From contig JAMPAK010000001.1 in the NCBI GenBank assembly GCA_023667285.1, positions 1,174,846 through 1,238,845 of the forward strand: DNA of 64,000 bases, read 5' to 3'. Positions 17,280-26,188 of the stretch are shown here, one piece after another (the stretch's first letter is position 1; every line of letters starts with the position of its first letter). A program made the translations under genes and the position numbers. Source of the DNA: Muribaculaceae bacterium. GTDB taxonomy: Bacteria; Bacteroidota; Bacteroidia; Bacteroidales; Muribaculaceae. The notes under the pieces are model-generated. The model had not been told where the DNA came from. It made no database searches and saw only the letters and a list, made by a program, of their open reading frames with translations.

Positions 17280-18221
17280 ATGAAAAGCCTGACAATGCTC
17301 CATATTGTGGGATCCGTGATGATATTGCTCACCTCATGCGGATCCAACTACACTCCGGTCACCATCAACCGGCTCGACCAACGGCTCTCTTCCGGCACCC
17401 TCCCGAAAGACAGCGCATTCAGCCGCGCCACACACACACTTTTTCTTGTGTCGGGCTACGGCGAGCCAACCGACTCTACCGTCAGACTCTACTCCGAGAT
17501 GCCATCGATAGCATCACACACGCACGCCGTCGATTCTGCCTTCACCGACCTCTCGGCAGAGGCAACAATCCTCGGCAATGTCATGGGGCGTCTGGGTGAG
17601 ATTATACCCGACTTCAGGGAGCCGAAGATTTTCGCCATCATATCCCCCTTCAACCAGTCTGTCATCACGGCAGACTCGATTCTCTTCATCGGCCTGAACC
17701 ATTACCTTGGAAGAGGATATGAACCTTATGGCTACTTCCCCGACTACATCCGCCGCCGCAAGGAGCCCGCACGGATTCCGGTGGACGTCGCCGAGACCCT
17801 CATCCGGGCCGACCGTCCCTACAAACCCTCAGGCGCCTACCCCACCCTGCTCTCGCGCATGATATATGAGGGCGCGGTGACACAAGGGGTGATGGTGGCC
17901 TCCTCTGTCAGCATGGCCGAGGCCCTGGGATATTCTCCCGAGGAGGAGAAATGGCTCGAGGCGAACGAGACGGCCATGTGGAACTCGCTTCTCACACGCG
18001 ACATGCTCTATTCCACCGACCCGACAGTGGCAAGAGGTATGACAGCACTCTCGCCGGCCACAACCATCCTGGCGCCAGATGCCCCCGGAGCCGCCGGACG
18101 ATGGATAGGCGCCAGGATTGTCGGGGCATATCTGAAGAATAACCCCTCAGCGTCGCTCAACGACATTCTCTCTGACACCTCCCTCAACGAAGGAAAATTC
18201 CTGCGTGAATCAGGATATTAA
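17280..18221 (+). CDS. GldB-like lipoprotein
   Basis: A 313-aa predicted lipoprotein (lipobox 'LLTSCGSN'). The segment 'LNHYLGRGYEPYGYFPDY' with the following 'RRRKEP' and a later 'MIYEGAV' match the GldB family, named for gliding motility in Flavobacterium but widespread in non-gliding Bacteroidales. The predicted fold resembles DUF2268 zinc proteases, though I cannot see a clear HExxH motif. A -7-like box TACTTTTG (17268-17275) lies only five bases before the first ATG. Initiation at the internal ATG at 17295 ('MLHIVGSVM') is therefore a reasonable alternative. Its 3' end overlaps the convergent dus gene by 12 bases. Confidence 0.78.
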   Translation: MKSLTMLHIVGSVMILLTSCGSNYTPVTINRLDQRLSSGTLPKDSAFSRATHTLFLVSGYGEPTDSTVRLYSEMPSIASHTHAVDSAFTDLSAEATILGNVMGRLGEIIPDFREPKIFAIISPFNQSVITADSILFIGLNHYLGRGYEPYGYFPDYIRRRKEPARIPVDVAETLIRADRPYKPSGAYPTLLSRMIYEGAVTQGVMVASSVSMAEALGYSPEEEKWLEANETAMWNSLLTRDMLYSTDPTVARGMTALSPATTILAPDAPGAAGRWIGARIVGAYLKNNPSASLNDILSDTSLNEGKFLRESGY

Positions 18222-19148
18222 CGAGCGGTAATTTGCAAGTGAGCCGGTCTTCGCCAGGCGCTTCACGGTCTTGTGGTCCACATATGGCTCCATCCACTCA
18301 GCCCACGGCCTTACCTTCGCGAGAATCTGTGAGTCACCACAAAGGATGTTGGAGTAGTGCTCCAAGAGTCCTCTGTGGAGCCTCAGTACAAGCGCTCTTA
18401 TCTCCGTTTCGTTCCACTCCTCGCCGTCAATCCATTCTGACACAAGCGATGGCCGTCTCAACAGGCCCCGGCCTATCATCACACCGCCGAGATTGGTGAA
18501 TCTTGCTCGGATTGGCTCAATCTCATCAGGAGTCGTTATATCCCCATTATATATCACTTTATGACTCAGTGAGCCCGACAGACGGGCAAACTCATCCTCA
18601 GAGATTGCTCCGCCATACTGCTGCGTGGCCGTGCGCGGATGAATGGTGACATGCCTCAACGGCACTGAGTTCAAGATGCCGACAATCCCGCGCCATTCCC
18701 GGTTGTCCTCCACCCCCAGCCTCATCTTCGCGGAGAACTCAACCACATCACGGAGACTAATGATTCTCTCGGCAATCCGCTCCATAACATCAGGGCGTCT
18801 GAGAAGCCCGGCTCCCCTCCCCTTCCGCACCTGCGGAGGGAAGGGGCAACCGAGATTCAGGTCGATGCGATTGCATCCCGCGCCCCTCACAGCCTTGACA
18901 AGACTGTCAAACTCATCCTCATCCCTGAAGATTATCTGAGGGGTAAGATTCACACCGATATTCAATGGTGATGTAAGGTCGGCCATGTCACGCCTGCGGA
19001 CCTCTCCCCTCTCAAAACGCATGAAGGGTGTGGAATACTCTATTCCGTCAGCCGTCCCGCGGGCCAGAGTGGAGTGCAGGTGGCGGTAAGGCGCCTCAGT
19101 GAACCCCTGAAGAGGCGCAGCCATAATCTTGAAGTCAGAGTCTGTCAT
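18210..19148 (-). CDS. tRNA-dihydrouridine synthase
   Basis: FMN-dependent reductase that makes dihydrouridine in tRNA D-loops. The 312-aa TIM-barrel protein shows 'MAAPLQGFTEAPYR' at the N-terminus, the catalytic cysteine Cys101 in 'NLGCPFPP', 'FSAKMRLG' and the phosphate-binding 'GVMIGRGLL'. The start overlaps the end of the ATP-grasp-like gene by 14 bases. It is more divergent than E. coli DusA/B/C, so the position modified is uncertain. Confidence 0.9.
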   Translation of the reverse strand: MTDSDFKIMAAPLQGFTEAPYRHLHSTLARGTADGIEYSTPFMRFERGEVRRRDMADLTSPLNIGVNLTPQIIFRDEDEFDSLVKAVRGAGCNRIDLNLGCPFPPQVRKGRGAGLLRRPDVMERIAERIISLRDVVEFSAKMRLGVEDNREWRGIVGILNSVPLRHVTIHPRTATQQYGGAISEDEFARLSGSLSHKVIYNGDITTPDEIEPIRARFTNLGGVMIGRGLLRRPSLVSEWIDGEEWNETEIRALVLRLHRGLLEHYSNILCGDSQILAKVRPWAEWMEPYVDHKTVKRLAKTGSLANYRSLIS

Positions 19149-20214
19149 AAGAAAGCAATGTCAATGAAAATCCCTCATGTGATGGAAGAAGTGTGAGATG
19201 CAAGTCAGACTCTCCGCGATGCCATGCCATGAGGTGGGGGCTGCGGACATCGAGCCTCTCAGAGACAGCCATGGCCACCACACCCATAGTCATGCGCAGA
19301 TTGAGTTCAATGCATGGATGAAGCCTGAGATGACCGTCTATGTCGCGCCACACCATCATGTCGACACCTAGCCAGCCCTCATAGTCCTTTCCTATCAGCC
19401 TGTTGAGAGCATCAACGAGTCCAGCCAATGTCCTATCTAGTGTCTCAGCGCCGACATACTCTTCCAATCGGCTACGTATCCATGTCTGCGGAGCCACAAT
19501 GTTTCCACCATACATTCCTCGATGCTCGGTCTGAAACATCGATAGCCCCCTCAGAGCGACAATGCCATCTGAGGCATAGAAGAGAGCCGCACAGTCTGCC
19601 ACCTTGTCGAGGCCTCGCTCTACCATCACACTCCCCTGCCGATGGATTATCCCCTCGGCCTTTCCCCTGATGACCTCCGGAGGCAGCCCGCCTGCACAAA
19701 ACACACCTCTTCCGCTCCCTGACCAGGGAGATTTGATGAAACAGCCGGGATACTCGCTTTCCATTCTGACGGCCATGTCAGGATCATCTGTCTCGACTGT
19801 GAGGACATCATCCCGTCCCATCATCTCCAGAATCTTCACCGAACTGCGCCGATGGCTGAGCTGGCGGATTCTCGAGATGCTCTCATCATCCGGGAGTGAT
19901 TCAGAAAGGACTCCGGCCTTAACAAACTGCCTGACCGCATCGGCGCTCCATCCCCATGGGGAGGGGGTGAGACCCTTGAGGTCAACGCCCCGTTGAAGCA
20001 CATCACCTTTAAGCCCGAACCGGATCCGGAGATATTCAAGGTCGTCTGCCAACTCAGCCGGAGCAACTATGAAATCCCCATCCACAGCCCACCATGCAGG
20101 CAAAAGCGCCCCCGCCCTGTGGAGCGCTGCGGCATGGGGCGGGGGTGTGTAGTAGCGGCAACCTAGCCCAAGGGCCAGGTCATTCTCTGGATTGAAAAGA
20201 TGGAGTCTCCTCAA
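19135..20214 (-). CDS. ATP-grasp-like protein of unknown function
   Basis: A 359-aa protein conserved in Bacteroidales and usually left as hypothetical. The N-terminus 'LHLFNPENDLALG' is distinctive. Around residue 160 'FIKSPWSGSGRGV' (Lys161) resembles the ATP-binding lysine and glycine-rich loop of ATP-grasp ligases. A later acidic/Asn segment 'ELNLRMTMG' fits the metal-binding end of that fold. The start is TTG at 20214, inside a TTGA overlap with the upstream peptidase stop. No ATG lies nearby and the conserved N-terminus begins at once. The ligase substrate is unknown. Confidence 0.75.
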   Translation of the reverse strand: MRRLHLFNPENDLALGLGCRYYTPPPHAAALHRAGALLPAWWAVDGDFIVAPAELADDLEYLRIRFGLKGDVLQRGVDLKGLTPSPWGWSADAVRQFVKAGVLSESLPDDESISRIRQLSHRRSSVKILEMMGRDDVLTVETDDPDMAVRMESEYPGCFIKSPWSGSGRGVFCAGGLPPEVIRGKAEGIIHRQGSVMVERGLDKVADCAALFYASDGIVALRGLSMFQTEHRGMYGGNIVAPQTWIRSRLEEYVGAETLDRTLAGLVDALNRLIGKDYEGWLGVDMMVWRDIDGHLRLHPCIELNLRMTMGVVAMAVSERLDVRSPHLMAWHRGESDLHLTLLPSHEGFSLTLLSYDRL

Positions 20215-21407
20215 AGTTTCATCTTTTTGGCTATATCGGCAGGGATGGCCGCACGGTTCACATATATATCAAGTGTCTTAGCCAGGAAGTAAGGCTCGGA
20301 GACATAGAAATATCCGTCATAAACCTGATTCGTGTCCCATGAGTTCTTCACCTTATAATAAGGAGTGCCGTTCTGGTCCACAGCCTTGCCCACGATGATC
20401 ATTCCGTGGTCGTCAGTGGTCTCGTGAGTGTCAAACATATCCTGGCGCATCTCCTGAGTCACTGCGATTTCCTCAGCAGGACCGGTGATGTTGTTCTGCT
20501 CCTCCTCTCGCTCCTTGTCAGAGAGCTTCACCCAGCGGGCCAGTTCTGTTCCCTCAAGGTCAGCAGCTGTCTTCTTCTTGGGTAGCACCGCAAAACCCTC
20601 TTTCCACTTGAAGCCCGGCTCGCTAACGTCGGCAGCCCATGCCACAGTGTAGCCATTCTCAATTGCATTGTCAACGATAGCCTTCATCTCCTCCATCGGG
20701 ACATTGTAGTAAGGCATCCAGAGCCAGTTGTCCGCCACCTCGAGGGGGAACTGTGTGTAGAAAGGATGATGTGTATAAGATGTCACAGGTATGAAGTCTG
20801 ATGTCTTGATGCCGAGCGACTCTGCAAACGACTTGGGAGTATATGTCTTCCCTTCATACACGAAAGTCTCAGGCTTCACGCCCAGATAGGCATCGAGAGT
20901 TCCCTCCACAGCTTTCTTCCAGGCCGTAGACTTCTTCCCCTTCTTGTCATTTACGTTATTGACAATACCCGTGAGGATAGGGTCAAGCTCGTAGTGATCA
21001 TGTTTCTCCTCGCCATATTCAAGGCCCTTGTAAGCCTCCTCAGGGAGGATCCCGTAGTTGTCAATCACATAGGCCACATCGAGCACACTGCCTCCGGCTG
21101 CAAAGTTTGTCTTGCCGTCCATACGCACAAAACGGTCTGCCTTGTCAGAATAGCAATTGCGCACAATCCACATCTCACTCAGATCCATCTCCTTGCCAGT
21201 GTTGCGGAGAATCTCATTTTCAACAAAGCCGAGGCCTGAGAAACTCCAGCAAGTGCCTGACTTGTTCTGATCCTTCACAGATGTCCCGGGAACCACCTTG
21301 ACGTCGGTAAACTTGAATCCCTCAACAGAATCCGTCTTCTCTGCTTTCTCTTCAGCACCTGCACCGAGAACGGTGGCCAGGGCCAAGGCTGCGATATATA
21401 GTTTCAT
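20211..21407 (-). CDS. C1-family (bleomycin hydrolase/PepC-like) cysteine peptidase
   Basis: Papain-fold peptidase, 398 aa, with an N-terminal signal-like segment ('IAALALATVLGAGA') suggesting export, unlike cytoplasmic PepC. The active site is visible as Gln47 and Cys53 ('QNKSGTCWSFSG'), the His in 'DDHGMIIVG' (about residue 335) and the Asn in 'VKNSWD' (about 358). It heads the leftward operon with the ATP-grasp-like and dus genes. A minus-strand -7 box (CAAAGTTA, 21436-21443) sits 29 bases upstream of the ATG. Confidence 0.9.
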   Translation of the reverse strand: MKLYIAALALATVLGAGAEEKAEKTDSVEGFKFTDVKVVPGTSVKDQNKSGTCWSFSGLGFVENEILRNTGKEMDLSEMWIVRNCYSDKADRFVRMDGKTNFAAGGSVLDVAYVIDNYGILPEEAYKGLEYGEEKHDHYELDPILTGIVNNVNDKKGKKSTAWKKAVEGTLDAYLGVKPETFVYEGKTYTPKSFAESLGIKTSDFIPVTSYTHHPFYTQFPLEVADNWLWMPYYNVPMEEMKAIVDNAIENGYTVAWAADVSEPGFKWKEGFAVLPKKKTAADLEGTELARWVKLSDKEREEEQNNITGPAEEIAVTQEMRQDMFDTHETTDDHGMIIVGKAVDQNGTPYYKVKNSWDTNQVYDGYFYVSEPYFLAKTLDIYVNRAAIPADIAKKMKL

Positions 21408-21523
21408 AATTCGATTGATTGGTTGAAATCTGTTGCAAAGTTAACTTAAAATCCCCGAAAAAGCGCGGGAAGTGTGGAAAAAATCGTAACTTTGTCCGCT
21501 GATACAAGTCAAAACAATCTGAA

Positions 21524-22147
21524 ATGAAACGATTCATCACCTCTTTCATTATAATAATCGGCATCATCGCCGCTTCCATCCCTGCCTCAGCCCAGTTACG
21601 CTGGGGACCATCGGCTGGTGTATCATTCAACACCATGAAGTTCAAGCAAGACCTCTTCGACGTGAAGACAGGCATCGGAGGTGGCGCCGGCATGAGGGGA
21701 GAGATGATGTTCCCGGGCATCGGCTTCGGCATTGAGCTTGGCCTATACTATCAGCAGCGTGCAGCCAAACTCGACCTCGGTCAGAAACTCATATGGAGTT
21801 CCGAGGGCTATGGCAATGAGAACATATACCTCCACTCAATCGACATCCCCTTCAACCTCAAGTTCAAATGGACCCGCATGCAGGGGCTTGAAGACTATGT
21901 GGCCCCCTTCGTCTATGGCGGCCCCATCCTCTCCATCCAGGCCGGACACTCGAAGTGTGATGCCCTCAAATATTCAGGCGGCGAGGTGCTTCTCACCGTC
22001 GGCGGCGGCTTTGAGATCATGAAACGCTGGCAGATAGCGGCATCCTACACATGGGGAATGACCTACGCCCTCAAGACCCGCCTCCTCACAGATGTCTCCG
22101 CCCGCAACCGCACCCTCGACATCAAACTCACATACTTCCTGAAATAA
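21524..22147 (+). CDS. Small outer-membrane beta-barrel protein (PorT-like)
   Basis: A 207-aa exported protein with a signal peptide ending near 'SIPASAQ'. Alternating hydrophobic beta strands follow ('WGPSAGVSFNTMKF', 'FGIELGLYYQQR', 'IDIPFNLKFKW', 'APFVYGGPILSI') and it closes with 'LDIKLTYFLK', a C-terminal strand typical of 8-10-stranded barrels. The TAACTTTG box at 21487-21494 lies 30 bases upstream; the -33 element is unclear. It converges with a paralogue-like barrel gene at 22239. Confidence 0.8.
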   Translation: MKRFITSFIIIIGIIAASIPASAQLRWGPSAGVSFNTMKFKQDLFDVKTGIGGGAGMRGEMMFPGIGFGIELGLYYQQRAAKLDLGQKLIWSSEGYGNENIYLHSIDIPFNLKFKWTRMQGLEDYVAPFVYGGPILSIQAGHSKCDALKYSGGEVLLTVGGGFEIMKRWQIAASYTWGMTYALKTRLLTDVSARNRTLDIKLTYFLK

Positions 22148-22174
22148 TCTAAGTTGTAAAATTCAACAACAAAT

Positions 22175-22216
22175 ATCCGCGTCTTGTCAAACTGTGTCGA
22201 CAGGACGCGGATTTTT
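22175..22216 (+). terminator. Hairpin terminator between convergent barrel genes
   Basis: Fourteen-base arms (22175-22188 and 22199-22212, one G-U pair) are followed by a T-run on the plus strand. It may also stop the convergent gene. Confidence 0.8.
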
Positions 22217-22238
22217 ATAGTTGCTGTAGATTGGAGAA

Positions 22239-22844
22239 TCAGAACAGATAGGCAGCAGAGATGGTCCAGTAGCGGTTCTTGCCCTGGATGTCGGCCGCTG
22301 TACCTCCGGCCACTGCATTCACGGCCTTGGTCAGACCGAGGCCATAGCGAGCGCTGATGTCAAGGTGATTCATCAACTGGACACCAAAACCGAAGTTAAC
22401 CGCCCAGTCCACCTTCCTGTTGTGATAGGCCGCCTCAAAGTTCTTGCGCGAGGTCAGGAACGAGACACTTGGTCCCACAGCAAGATAAGGAGTGAGGAAA
22501 TTGCTGACAACGGGAAGTGAGAAATTGTAGCGAAGATTGAGAGGAATCTCAAAATAGTCGCGGTCATTCTTGCTGAGGTCATTCTGAACAAGGAACGAAC
22601 TGTTGCGGCGGACATACATGAACGAGAGGTCTGCGCCGATCCCTATGATGGGCACACGGAACTCTGTCATAAGACCTGCGGTCCACCCGGTGCGGTTACG
22701 GTCATCGACCACACTTTTGTTAAAGTGCATCTCGTTGACGGTCAGGCCCACACGGGGACCTATCTTAAACAGGCCGCCTGCATTGGCCGATGCTGTGCCT
22801 ATGAGAATCGCCACAGCAGCGATGAGAATCTTGATTGTCTTCAT
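22239..22844 (-). CDS. Small outer-membrane beta-barrel protein
   Basis: A 201-aa barrel protein from the ATG at 22844; a longer in-frame reading begins at TTG 22886 and adds 14 residues in front of a normal signal peptide ('MKTIKILIAAVAILIG'). Beta strands such as 'KIGPRVGLTVNEMHF', 'GIGADLSFMYV', 'FEIPLNLRYNF' and the terminal 'YWTISAAYLF' mirror the neighbour at 21524, and the two are probably paralogues. It lies 38 bases after the biotin-dependent carboxylase subunit on the same strand. Confidence 0.8.
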   Translation of the reverse strand: MKTIKILIAAVAILIGTASANAGGLFKIGPRVGLTVNEMHFNKSVVDDRNRTGWTAGLMTEFRVPIIGIGADLSFMYVRRNSSFLVQNDLSKNDRDYFEIPLNLRYNFSLPVVSNFLTPYLAVGPSVSFLTSRKNFEAAYHNRKVDWAVNFGFGVQLMNHLDISARYGLGLTKAVNAVAGGTAADIQGKNRYWTISAAYLF

Positions 22845-22882
22845 ATCAATGTGTTGATTGCGTGAGGGTCTGAGAGAGTGTC

Positions 22883-24781
22883 TCAATCCTGAAACTCGAT
22901 GAGGGGTGCCTCGGTGCCTACGACCTCACCCTCCTGAACGAGGATGCGCTTGACGACAGCGTCCTTTTCGGCCTCGACATCATTCTCCATCTTCATAGCC
23001 TCATAAGTGAGAAGGTGATCACCTTTCTTGACAACCTGCCCGGGCTTGACGTTGACCGAGATAATGCGGCCGCCCATCGGAGCCACGAGTGTCGGACCGG
23101 TGATAGGCTCCGCGGCTACTGCGGCCACAGCCTCCTCAATGACCGGCTCCGGCTTGTTGGCGGCAGCCTCTTCAGCGCGGCGCTTGCGCAGGAATCCGTT
23201 GGCTACTGAGGGAAGCAGTTCCAGAAGAAGCATCTCCTCATTGTTAGACGCCAGAGGGACACCCCCCATATCGTCGAGTGTCGGGTTGGCTGGCTTCTTG
23301 TAGGATGAGACATCATAGGGTTTCTCCTGAGCCGAGCCTGTGATCTTCTCGCGGAACGCAGGGTCAATGGGCACAGGGGTCTTTCCATACTCACCCTTCA
23401 CGAGCGAGATGAACTGGTTGTTGGTGGTTGTATAGTCGGGCTTGCCGTTCTTACGATCGAGAGCCACAAGCACCGCCTGGCTACCCACAATCTGGCTGGT
23501 AGGAGTCACAAGGGGTATCAGACCGGCATCGCGGCGCACCATTGGGATAAGCCTCATGGCATCCTCTAGCAGATCCTCGCTCTTGAGTTGACGAAGCTGG
23601 GCCACCATATTGGAATACATTCCGCCAGGCACCTCTGCGGTCTTAACGAGCTCGTTAGGCTTGGGGAAGTTGAAATAAGCCTCAATCTTATGGCATGTGT
23701 CAAGCAGAGCCTCCTCATCGCCGGCCTGAGCAAACTCGATGGCGCTGTCGAAGAGAGCCGCTATCTCTGCAGGGAGAGTGTCCTTCAGAGGATCAAACTC
23801 ACGGGGCATATTATCATGGTTGAGGTCGAAGTCTGAGAGCGCCTTGCGGGCATTAAGGAGTTCCTTGCGGATGCGTCCCACGGCCTCCATGTTGACTTCA
23901 AGTTCCACGCCCATGCGCTGGCAGAAGATGTAAATGAGCTCGACGGCAGGAGCGGCCGATCCGCCTCCAAACCACCAGATATTTGTGTCGAGGATATCGA
24001 CTCCATTGATAATGGCCATCAGCGATGAGGCCAGGCCATAACCTGGAGTACAGTGAGTGTGGAAGTCCACAGGCACCTTCACATTAGCCTTCAGGGCTGA
24101 TATGATCGAAGCTGCACGGCTGGGGTTAACCAGGCCGGCCATATCCTTGAGAGTGATGATCTTTGCACCCAGAGCCTCCATCTGCCTGGCCTTGTCCACA
24201 AAATACTCATCGGTGAAAATCTTTTCCGGTTCCTTATCGCCTGCGCCAAACATCGACTTCAGCTTGCCCATAAAGCCGGTCTTGGCCGGAGCCTCTGGCT
24301 TGGGATCGACGGTGTAGCAGACTGCGCCGTCAGCTATGCCTCCAAGTTTGTTGATCAAGCGGATTGACTCGCGCACATTGTCGATATCGTTGAGCGCATC
24401 AAATATACGCATGATGTTAAGGCCATTATCGATAGCCTCCTTGTAAAATCCTTCGAGCACTGAGTCAGGATAAGGGACATAGCCGAAGAGGTTGCGGCCA
24501 CGCGAGAGAGCCGAGAGGAGAGACTTGGGATGCTCTGAGCGTGAGTCCATTGCCTTCGACACGATGCGCAGACGCTCCCAGGGGGATTCATCGAGATAGC
24601 GCATCACGGAGTCGGGCACTGCACCGCCCCACACCTCCATGATGTAATATCCCGCATCCTCATAGAAGGGAAGGAGCTTATCAATCGTGGCCTGATTCAT
24701 GCGGGTGGCGAACAGTGACTGCTGTCCGTCGCGGAGAGTTAGATCGCGGAGTCTTAGTTTGGAACGTTGGATTTTTGCCAT
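22883..24781 (-). CDS. Pyruvate/oxaloacetate carboxyltransferase with biotinyl domain
   Basis: A 632-aa protein joining a carboxyltransferase TIM barrel, a PYC_OADA domain and a C-terminal biotinyl domain. The barrel starts with 'LRDLTLRDGQQSLFATR' and the biotin site is Lys597 in 'YEAMKMEND'. It corresponds to the oxaloacetate decarboxylase alpha / pyruvate carboxylase subunit B type and works in C4-acid metabolism (succinate and propionate fermentation). No membrane beta/gamma subunits or biotin carboxylase gene are adjacent, so decarboxylase versus carboxylase role is open. I use the ATG at 24781 (the longer form begins with TTG). A minus-strand -7 box (24810-24817) lies upstream. Confidence 0.88.
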   Translation of the reverse strand: MAKIQRSKLRLRDLTLRDGQQSLFATRMNQATIDKLLPFYEDAGYYIMEVWGGAVPDSVMRYLDESPWERLRIVSKAMDSRSEHPKSLLSALSRGRNLFGYVPYPDSVLEGFYKEAIDNGLNIMRIFDALNDIDNVRESIRLINKLGGIADGAVCYTVDPKPEAPAKTGFMGKLKSMFGAGDKEPEKIFTDEYFVDKARQMEALGAKIITLKDMAGLVNPSRAASIISALKANVKVPVDFHTHCTPGYGLASSLMAIINGVDILDTNIWWFGGGSAAPAVELIYIFCQRMGVELEVNMEAVGRIRKELLNARKALSDFDLNHDNMPREFDPLKDTLPAEIAALFDSAIEFAQAGDEEALLDTCHKIEAYFNFPKPNELVKTAEVPGGMYSNMVAQLRQLKSEDLLEDAMRLIPMVRRDAGLIPLVTPTSQIVGSQAVLVALDRKNGKPDYTTTNNQFISLVKGEYGKTPVPIDPAFREKITGSAQEKPYDVSSYKKPANPTLDDMGGVPLASNNEEMLLLELLPSVANGFLRKRRAEEAAANKPEPVIEEAVAAVAAEPITGPTLVAPMGGRIISVNVKPGQVVKKGDHLLTYEAMKMENDVEAEKDAVVKRILVQEGEVVGTEAPLIEFQD

Positions 24782-24848
24782 ATTCAAGTCTATGTTATAT
24801 GTATTTTCGCAAAAATATGTAAAATTTCCGAATTACGGAAATATTTCT

Positions 24849-25493
24849 TTATTTCAACATGTAATTATGCGCTTTTTCCCATCCGATGGTAGTCTCATCG
24901 CCGTGTCCGGGGAGAACCACGGTGTTGTCCGGGAGGGTCAGCAACCGTGTGCGGATTGACTTCACGAGCGTAGCGAAATCCCCGCCCGGAAGGTCTGTGC
25001 GCCCTATCGAGCCGCGGAACAGCGCGTCTCCAGTGATGACAAACCCTGACCCCTCACTCCAGAGAGCCATTGAGCCGGGCGAGTGTCCCGGGACGGCAAG
25101 CACCTTGAGTGAGCCTGAGCCTATCTTTATTACATCACCGTCGTGTATTTCACGGTCAAGGCCACGGTCTGTCACCTCGAGCGGCATCCTGAATTCACGG
25201 GCCTGAGCCGAGAGTGACCGTCCAAGAAAATCATCCTCACGGGCTGCCTCAATGTCAAGGTCATATTTCGAGCGAACATACTCATTGCCGAAGATGTGGT
25301 CGAGGTGCATGTGTGTATTTATCAGACGCTTTAGTTTAAGACTATTGCGCGCTATGAAAGAGTCAATAGCCCTGCACTCCTCCTCATCGATCATACCTGG
25401 ATCTATGACAAGTGCCTCAAGCGAGTCAGGATCCCACACTACATATGTGTTGACCCCGAACATATTGAATACAAATCTGCTAACCTTCAACAT
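24849..25493 (-). CDS. MBL-fold metallo-hydrolase (glyoxalase II-like)
   Basis: A 214-aa metallo-beta-lactamase-fold hydrolase with the 'THMHLDH' zinc motif (His61, His63, Asp65, His66), then 'VPGHSPGSMALW', 'ITGDALFRGSIGRTD' and 'LPGHGDETTIGWEK'. This pattern fits the short glyoxalase-II/YcbL-like group, which hydrolyses thioesters. The start overlaps the rsmG stop by 14 bases, so the two are co-transcribed. Confidence 0.9.
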   Translation of the reverse strand: MLKVSRFVFNMFGVNTYVVWDPDSLEALVIDPGMIDEEECRAIDSFIARNSLKLKRLINTHMHLDHIFGNEYVRSKYDLDIEAAREDDFLGRSLSAQAREFRMPLEVTDRGLDREIHDGDVIKIGSGSLKVLAVPGHSPGSMALWSEGSGFVITGDALFRGSIGRTDLPGGDFATLVKSIRTRLLTLPDNTVVLPGHGDETTIGWEKAHNYMLK

Positions 25494-26100
25494 AAACTAT
25501 ATCCTTTCCTTCAAAATAAGGTTCAGAGAAATAATCCGTCAGAGGCACCTCAATGAGCGGACGCTTCACACGCCCGATCTCAGATGAGAGGTCGCCACCC
25601 TTCAGGCATATGATTCCGTTAGGAAGACGGTTGCGTGAGGTCTTCCCGATGAGCCTAAGAGAGATTTTCACCAGTTCATCGAGCTGCATGACTGCGCGCG
25701 ACACCACAAAATCAAATTTCTCATGACACTCTCCGCTGTCGCCATGCTGGAAAGTGACATTCTTAAGGCCGATGGCATTGGCCACCTCCGTGGCCACACG
25801 GATTTTCTTCCCTATCCGGTCAATAAGATGGAACCGACACTCAGGCCACAGGATGGCGAGGGGAATACCCGGGAAGCCGCCTCCGGTTCCAAGGTCGATG
25901 AAAGTTGTCCCATCGACAGGCGTGATGAAGCGCGAGATGGCCAGGGAATGGAGGATATGATGCATGTAGAGATTCCCTATATCCTTGCGTGAGATGACAT
26001 TGATCTTATCGTTCCACTCCGTGTAGAGCGGCCCGAGAGCCTCAAACTGATCTATCTGTAGGGATGAGAGTGAGGGAAAATATTTCAGCAATTCTTCCAT
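25480..26100 (-). CDS. rsmG: 16S rRNA m7G527 methyltransferase
   Basis: SAM-dependent methyltransferase acting on G527 of 16S rRNA. The 206-aa protein shows the SAM-binding 'FIDLGTGGGFPGIPLAI' (67-83) and 'VVSRAVMQLDEL'. Loss of RsmG gives low-level streptomycin resistance in other bacteria. It is first in an operon with the MBL hydrolase. A minus-strand -7 box (CAAAATTA, 26131-26138) is 31 bases upstream and lies back-to-back with the promoter of the S1 protein gene. Confidence 0.94.
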   Translation of the reverse strand: MEELLKYFPSLSSLQIDQFEALGPLYTEWNDKINVISRKDIGNLYMHHILHSLAISRFITPVDGTTFIDLGTGGGFPGIPLAILWPECRFHLIDRIGKKIRVATEVANAIGLKNVTFQHGDSGECHEKFDFVVSRAVMQLDELVKISLRLIGKTSRNRLPNGIICLKGGDLSSEIGRVKRPLIEVPLTDYFSEPYFEGKDIVYVEG

Positions 26101-26188
26101 TCAGTGCCTGTTTATACTTTTTTGACTATGCAAAATTAGCCCATATCCGCGAGAAAAGCGTTATATTTGCAGCAAAATAATCATCAAA

